Made by a program: the position numbers and the translations under genes
Notes under the pieces: generated by a model
The model's database searches: none
The model's input: the letters and a program-made list of their open reading frames with translations, nothing else
What the model was told of the DNA's origin: nothing
In this document: in pieces, positions 59,188-64,000 of the stretch
How positions within the stretch are numbered: position 1 is the stretch's first letter
Layout of the letters: the number at the start of each line of letters is the position of its first letter
Origin: Emmonsiellopsis sp. PD_33
Lineage: Eukaryota; Ascomycota; Eurotiomycetes; Onygenales; Ajellomycetaceae
NCBI GenBank assembly: GCA_032988165.1
Contig: JANTQF010000005.1
Location: 231,511-295,510, forward strand
Length of the DNA: 64,000 bases
Reading direction: 5' to 3'

Positions 59188-59662
59188 ATCCTCAATCTCG
59201 TCGCTCGTTTTGTCTCGGAGAACCACCTAGGATCTCCCAATATCGTTTCCCTTTATTGTCGTTTTTAGAGACTTTTTTAAGTCTCATCCACTCGCTTAGT
59301 AACCGTTTTTTGCGTTGCATATATTTGCAACACCGTCACCCTGGCGTACCAAAAGAATCACAGTGCCCAAGTATGTCTTCCATCTCGTCTTTATTTTCCC
59401 CCTGCATGTTTATTCCCCTTCTCCCTTCCTTTCCCGTTTACCTACTCGACTGGAACATTTGACGCTCCCTCACTTCCGTCCCCGCCCGGTGTTACCTTGC
59501 TAACCGCTGCCTCCGTTGCTTTCCAACGATTAGCCGGATCTGGATTTCCAGACTCCGTTGATCTTCGACGAATCGTTGTTCGACCTTTCCGATCCTGAAG
59601 AGTCGAGATTCGCTGGAACATATACAGGCGGCCTTTTGGCCAAGTCTGGTGAACTGATTTCC

Positions 59663-62059
59663 ATGGCGGCCTACGAGAAACCCCCGCAAGTCGATCTATT
59701 TGGTAAGTGAGATTTCATTTTTGGATATTCGCCTTCCTTCCGGGCTGGGCCAATCAGCCCAAAAATACCGTGGTAAATTTATATTTACCAAGGAAAACGG
59801 CGGAGCGAAACAAGCCCTATTAAAAAAATTGAAAATGATTTCCGCTCTGCACCAATAGCAAGTCATATTTTCATTGCTAGCACAGAAGGAGGGTCACACA
59901 TAGGTTGCTGGTATTTTAAACTAACTATTATTTTTTTCTTGGTATATCAGATTACGATCCCACGCGGGCCCTCCATGACACGGCTGGGTTTTCCGCTTAT
60001 GCTCAGCCACCCTACGTAACACACCTCTATCCTTCCGCCCTGGAAAGCCACACCATCCCGGACGATGATAGTGTGCATTACGTGACCAATGATGGATACT
60101 CCGGATCTGACCCATTTGACTTGCCCCGCTCACCTGCTCTGGACTTCGATCCCCGTCAGGTGCCGGAAGTCACCTCTTTCACTCCGCTCACTGGCCATGA
60201 GGGTTCAAAGCTTTCCGTCTACCTCCAGTCCCCGTACGACCTGTGCTCTCCCGCTCCCCCAATTTTTTCATTGCTTTTTGGGACGGAACGGTGCGAAGGC
60301 ATCGTTACTCCATTAAGCTTCGATAAACCCGGCTTTCACTATGAGCTGTTGGTCGATACACCTCCTTTTGCTGCTACAGGTTCCCCTTCTTTTGCAGTCC
60401 CTCTACAGATGATTATGGCAGACAACGATGGTCAAGGAGCGCAAGCCGTTCATGTTGGCGTATTCACTTACGATCATAATCCGCAATCCTCCGCTTCGCC
60501 TATCGGGTTATCCCGCAAGAGACGCCTGTCTGATGCCTCAGACGAAACTTCCAGATCTACCAGGTCTGCTCCAGTGAAGCAGTTGCGGATCAAGGAGCCA
60601 ACCAACTCGTTCGCGTATAGCGAGAGCCTCTCTGGATCGCCATATTCGCCATATCTTCCAACTCCAAGCACTGCGAATGCCTATCCAGTTCAGTACCATC
60701 CAGTATCTCCGCGACCGTCTTTGAGACAGTACACTGGAACTCCCGTCGCATCGCAGCCCATGATCAAAGCATCATCTCCATTGGCATCATCATGGAGCCC
60801 TTCCTTTTCGACCGTCAACCCTTCTGCTCGCAGCCCTGGTCTTGCCATGACTCCCGTTTCGCACACTTCCGGAATGCCATCTCCTATCAAAACAATGAAC
60901 CCGACCTTGATCAGAACTTCCACGATGCAGCATTCTTTGGCAGGCACTACAGGCCCAAATCAACCATTCAACCCGTACGCGATGTATCCTTCCAAGGCAG
61001 TTCTGAAGTTGAATGGAGATTTGGATTCCATGGCAGAGAAGTGGACCCAGGAAGAGCAAACCTCTAAGCGCCGCCTGGTTCACTTCACCAGGCGCCAGAA
61101 TGGAAGCACTATCCATGCTGATTTCAAGCCTGTCGCACCAGCCGACCGGGTGCCGAACAGCATCTGCATCAGCTGCATTTATTGGGAGGGGAAGAAGGAG
61201 TGTTATGTCACCAGCGTTGACACCATCTACCTTCTTGAGTCGCTCGTCGGAGTCAGATTTACAGTGGAAGAGAAGAACCGCATCCGCAGGAACCTTGAGG
61301 GATTCCGTCCCTTGACCGTTTCCAAGGCAAAGCCCGAGAGCGAGGATTTCTTTAAGGTCATTATGGGATTCCCGAACCCGAAGCCACGCAATATCGAAAA
61401 GGATGTGAAGGTGTTCCCTTGGAAGATCCTTTCGCATGCGCTGAAGAAAATCATCGGAAAATACGTATGTTTTCTTTTTCTTAATTTCTGCTCTGTTTGT
61501 TTGTTTTGCGAAACTATGATTTTTCTAAAAAGTGCAAAAGCTGACGACCCGTACATTCCAGTCTGCAAGCTATTCTTCGACTGCAGGGGCTCTTCCAACT
61601 CCCATTAACTCAAACTTTACCAGTACCAGCGCATCAGATGCCAGTGTCGATCTTCGAACTGCTTCCCCACGATCACTTCCCGAATCGGCTCCCTCTAGTA
61701 CCTATGGTGCTAGCTTGGCAACAGGACATCTACGAGGGCACAAGTCTCTTGACAATTCCTCAATGTCCGGTCCAGTTGATCTCCGTTTGATGGTAACCAA
61801 CAGCAGTCGTCACTACGCAAGCCTGCCCGCCCCATACCCTTACCAGAGTATGAACCAGCCGCAACTTCAGCAACTCCAAGCCGTGCCTGTCGGCCGTAGT
61901 TCGTGGGACTTTGGGGCCTTCGTCAACACTAGCCCTGCTACCTCTACCCCTACCCAAGGACTCAACTATCCACGACAGCAGAGCCACATTGTTACGAGCA
62001 GCCAGGATTTCACGGCCCCACCGGTGTACTCTTTCACCCACCCAACCAGCGAGCCATAA
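59663..62059 (+). CDS. medA: MedA/Medusa-type developmental regulator
   Basis: Nuclear regulator of conidiophore development, adhesion and morphogenesis in Aspergillus, with homologues in other fungi. Exons 59663-59702, 59951-61464 and 61562-62059 join in frame to 683 residues if the ATG at 59663 is used. The most diagnostic block is at about 373-518: KRRLVHFTRRQNGSTIHADF, ICISCIYWEGKKECYVTSVD, RNLEGFRPLTVSKAKPESED and GFPNPKPRNIEKDVKVFPWK, ending KKIIGKY at the last splice site. An N-terminal domain (about 40-150; VTSFTPLTGHEGSKLSVYLQ) and a basic RKRR near 200 are also visible; the middle is Ser/Pro-rich, the tail Gln/Ser-rich. The frame continues upstream of this ATG to 59532 without a Met (PDLDFQTPLIFDESLFDLS...ELIS), so the true N-terminus may be longer, supplied by another exon. 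Flanked by long non-coding DNA on both sides. Confidence 0.93.
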
Positions 62060-64000
62060 ACAACACAAAAGGCGTCAAACCAATCGGATCTCTTGTTACA
62101 TCTTGATCGAGGAAGGTCACAAGCTTATAGGAAGAGTGCGGGATGTGTCAGATCTCACAACCTTCATGCACTCTGCAAACGCTCCTGCTTTTACCGGTTT
62201 TCCTTGGCCATGTTTCGGGCAACCATGACAGGTATACAGGGCGAATCATGCGACACGGTGACCGATGCTTGTTCCCATACCCTGATGAACAGCATCCCAT
62301 CTGCAGTCTTTTGTTTCCCTTGGTCGTGCTCGAAATCTCTGTTCTTTATCGCCAATTCTCATCCGGTTGCGCCTTGTCACAACATTCTGCTCTACTCGTC
62401 TCGCTCCTCATTACACAACATTAACCTAACTCTCGACACATCCCTCTACGCCGACATTCTACTAATCATTGACATACGTACCTATCGCACCGTCCCGTTT
62501 TTTTGCAATTTCCAGCTTTGGTTTTCCCGTCGACTTTTTCTGATTTCATTGCATAGCCAGCCCTTTGGAAAAGATTTCGAGTTTCATCACTTTGATGTTC
62601 TGCGTTTCCTTTTCGAGAAGTCCCGTCCGAACCTGTCACTCCTTTACATCCGATGCATTCACATAGCGACTTAACGATTTTCCTTCAGACACTCCTTTAA
62701 CGAACCATTCAGAAACAAGCACGGCGTTTTGCAACTCTAATTTCCACGGCCATGTCTCCCTTATTGGGGAGGACGCATGGGAAGGCGGCGTTTCTTTTTT
62801 TTTAATTTTAATTTTCATGTCTTTCCTTTATTACACTTACGACCGTGTCCGTTCTAGACTTCTGTTTTGCAACCCGCAGCGCCCTAATACCTCCTAACCC
62901 CCCAACCTCCCCCGCCTTCTCTCTACACGCTTACTTAATCGACATCTACTCTCCGCTGCCTATTCTCTGGTTGGGAGGGGTTGGCACACCTTTTTCGACA
63001 TTTCCATTTTAATAATCGCTGCACATTTTAGCTTGTTTCTGGGAAGGAAAACTCGTCATCATTGTTTTTTGGCATTATCATGCATTTACATTTATTTTGG
63101 CAAAACAGCGCCAAACGGACACTCCTTTGGGAAAAATATTATGGGATATAATGGGGCATTATCGGAGGAATGTTTCTTTTTTTTTTTTGCATCAGTCACT
63201 CCTTTTTGCAAGCGCTATGGGCATACACACATGTTTGTTTACTTTTATATGCATCGGGGACCTTTGTTTTGCATTTGGGTTATGGGTATGGGACTTGTTT
63301 TTTTTTTTTTTACAATACTTGGGCTTGGGAGATAATTTCTATTGGTTCTGTCTGCTGTTATTTCTGTTTTATTTCTGTATTTCATTGGCCGGGAAAGAAA
63401 GGGAAAGGGATGTTGAAATATATGGGATTTCTTATTTCTTAATCTTTAGTGTCTTTTCCCTCCAATACTGTTTCCTGTTTCCTTGTTTGGGGCTGGGTAT
63501 GGAGTTAGTTTCCTCTTTGGGTTGTTTTCTATATATTTTTCTTAATTATTTTTCCCTTGCCGGTAATAACTATCTATATGAATCGGACTATCTATGGATC
63601 TCATATTATTAGTTTTGCAAATTGATCATCTTCCTCGTACGCAGCGTCTCCGCCCTGCAATCTATTTACCAAGTGACTCGCTACTTCTCCTCCCCCTTAA
63701 CCCCGTCTTCACAGCCGTAACCAATATGAAGGTTGGTTGCTTAGTCATCCCCTAGTGGCGGGAAAAAAAGTTGCCGAACCAGGAATCAGAAAACTCGACC
63801 TCCCTAAAAAGCTTGGCGACCTCGCCACGTGACCCGACCTACAATATCAGGCCCGTGCACCTAGCTGACCTCGCTAAAAAATAAATTACCTTACCATACA
63901 GTACCAAATGATTTTCATATGATCTCCACAGTATTTTCACTAATACCTAACTGGTTAAGAATCACTTGGGAATCAGTTAGAAATTCATTAATAATTAATT
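62060..64000. other. medA 3' flank to window end
   Basis: No gene seen. T-rich and CT-rich sequence consistent with a long 3' UTR and terminator region, with T runs near 62790, 63177 and 63298. The last 200 nt are AT-rich. Confidence 0.5.

Larger units (their letters stand above)
46812..59531. other. Gene-poor 12.7-kb region upstream of medA
   Basis: No intact gene recognised on either strand; frames are short and lack protein character. Contents: one decayed gene (about 52.6-54.6 kb, minus), a GA microsatellite at 55217-55234, A-rich tracts near 55675-55710, a purine-rich tract near 57505-57580, and from about 57.7 kb a pyrimidine-rich sequence that is probably the medA leader and promoter. 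The rest may be distal medA regulation, non-coding RNA or repeat debris; nothing distinguishes these by eye. Confidence 0.5.

Noticed and set aside
60790..61437. 215-codon minus-strand frame
   Set aside because: Antisense shadow of the conserved MedA domain.
42429..62059. MAPEG, MDR and MedA genes as parts of a secondary-metabolite cluster
   Set aside because: No backbone enzyme (PKS, NRPS or terpene synthase) or tailoring set; MedA is a global developmental regulator and the genes are far apart.

Overview
This window is nuclear DNA of a filamentous ascomycete, most likely a Eurotiomycete and perhaps Onygenales. The evidence is short spliced genes with introns of about 50-330 nt (GTANGT-type donors, CTAAC-like branch points), a MedA-type developmental regulator, a DUF3431 protein, and an F-box protein whose F-box reads like a family I remember as expanded in Onygenales. 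No species can be named. All exon models were read by eye and no database search was possible.

The left 42 kb is ordinary housekeeping territory with genes closely packed on both strands. In order: a type II phosphatidylinositol 4-kinase (LSB6-like, N-terminus cut by the window edge); a HIRAN-SNF2-RING-helicase ATPase of the Rad5/HLTF architecture; Mediator subunit MED21 head-to-head with the mitochondrial nuclease-fold protein RRG7; a small four-exon membrane protein; a DUF3431 membrane protein; a small unknown gene; a RING-H2 ubiquitin ligase; FIS1 head-to-head with kinetochore SPC24; two unknown multi-pass membrane proteins; a FrnE/DsbA-like thioredoxin-fold protein; an Egt2/LolT-like PLP enzyme; a 1544-residue GYF-domain protein; an arginine/acid-rich unknown protein; a single-exon F-box protein; and a MAPEG-family protein.

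The right third is different. An AT-rich, repeat-like stretch (about 43.0-45.2 kb) precedes a quinone-oxidoreductase-like MDR enzyme. After that come nearly 13 kb with no intact gene. This desert holds one recognisable decayed gene on the minus strand (about 52.6-54.6 kb) and ends in a long uORF-rich leader feeding medA, a regulator of conidiation and morphogenesis in related fungi. A large regulatory upstream region suits a developmental gene, but that is inference.

The genes do not form a biosynthetic cluster or a self-contained system: they belong to unrelated processes (lipid signalling, DNA repair, transcription, mitochondrial division, chromosome segregation, ubiquitination, thiol chemistry, development). 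I did not find a convincing undescribed multi-gene system. The most useful leads are the medA leader with its in-frame AUG-less extension, two 19-nt exons in FIS1, the altered RING of the SNF2 protein, an internal duplication in the F-box protein, and two decayed genes.
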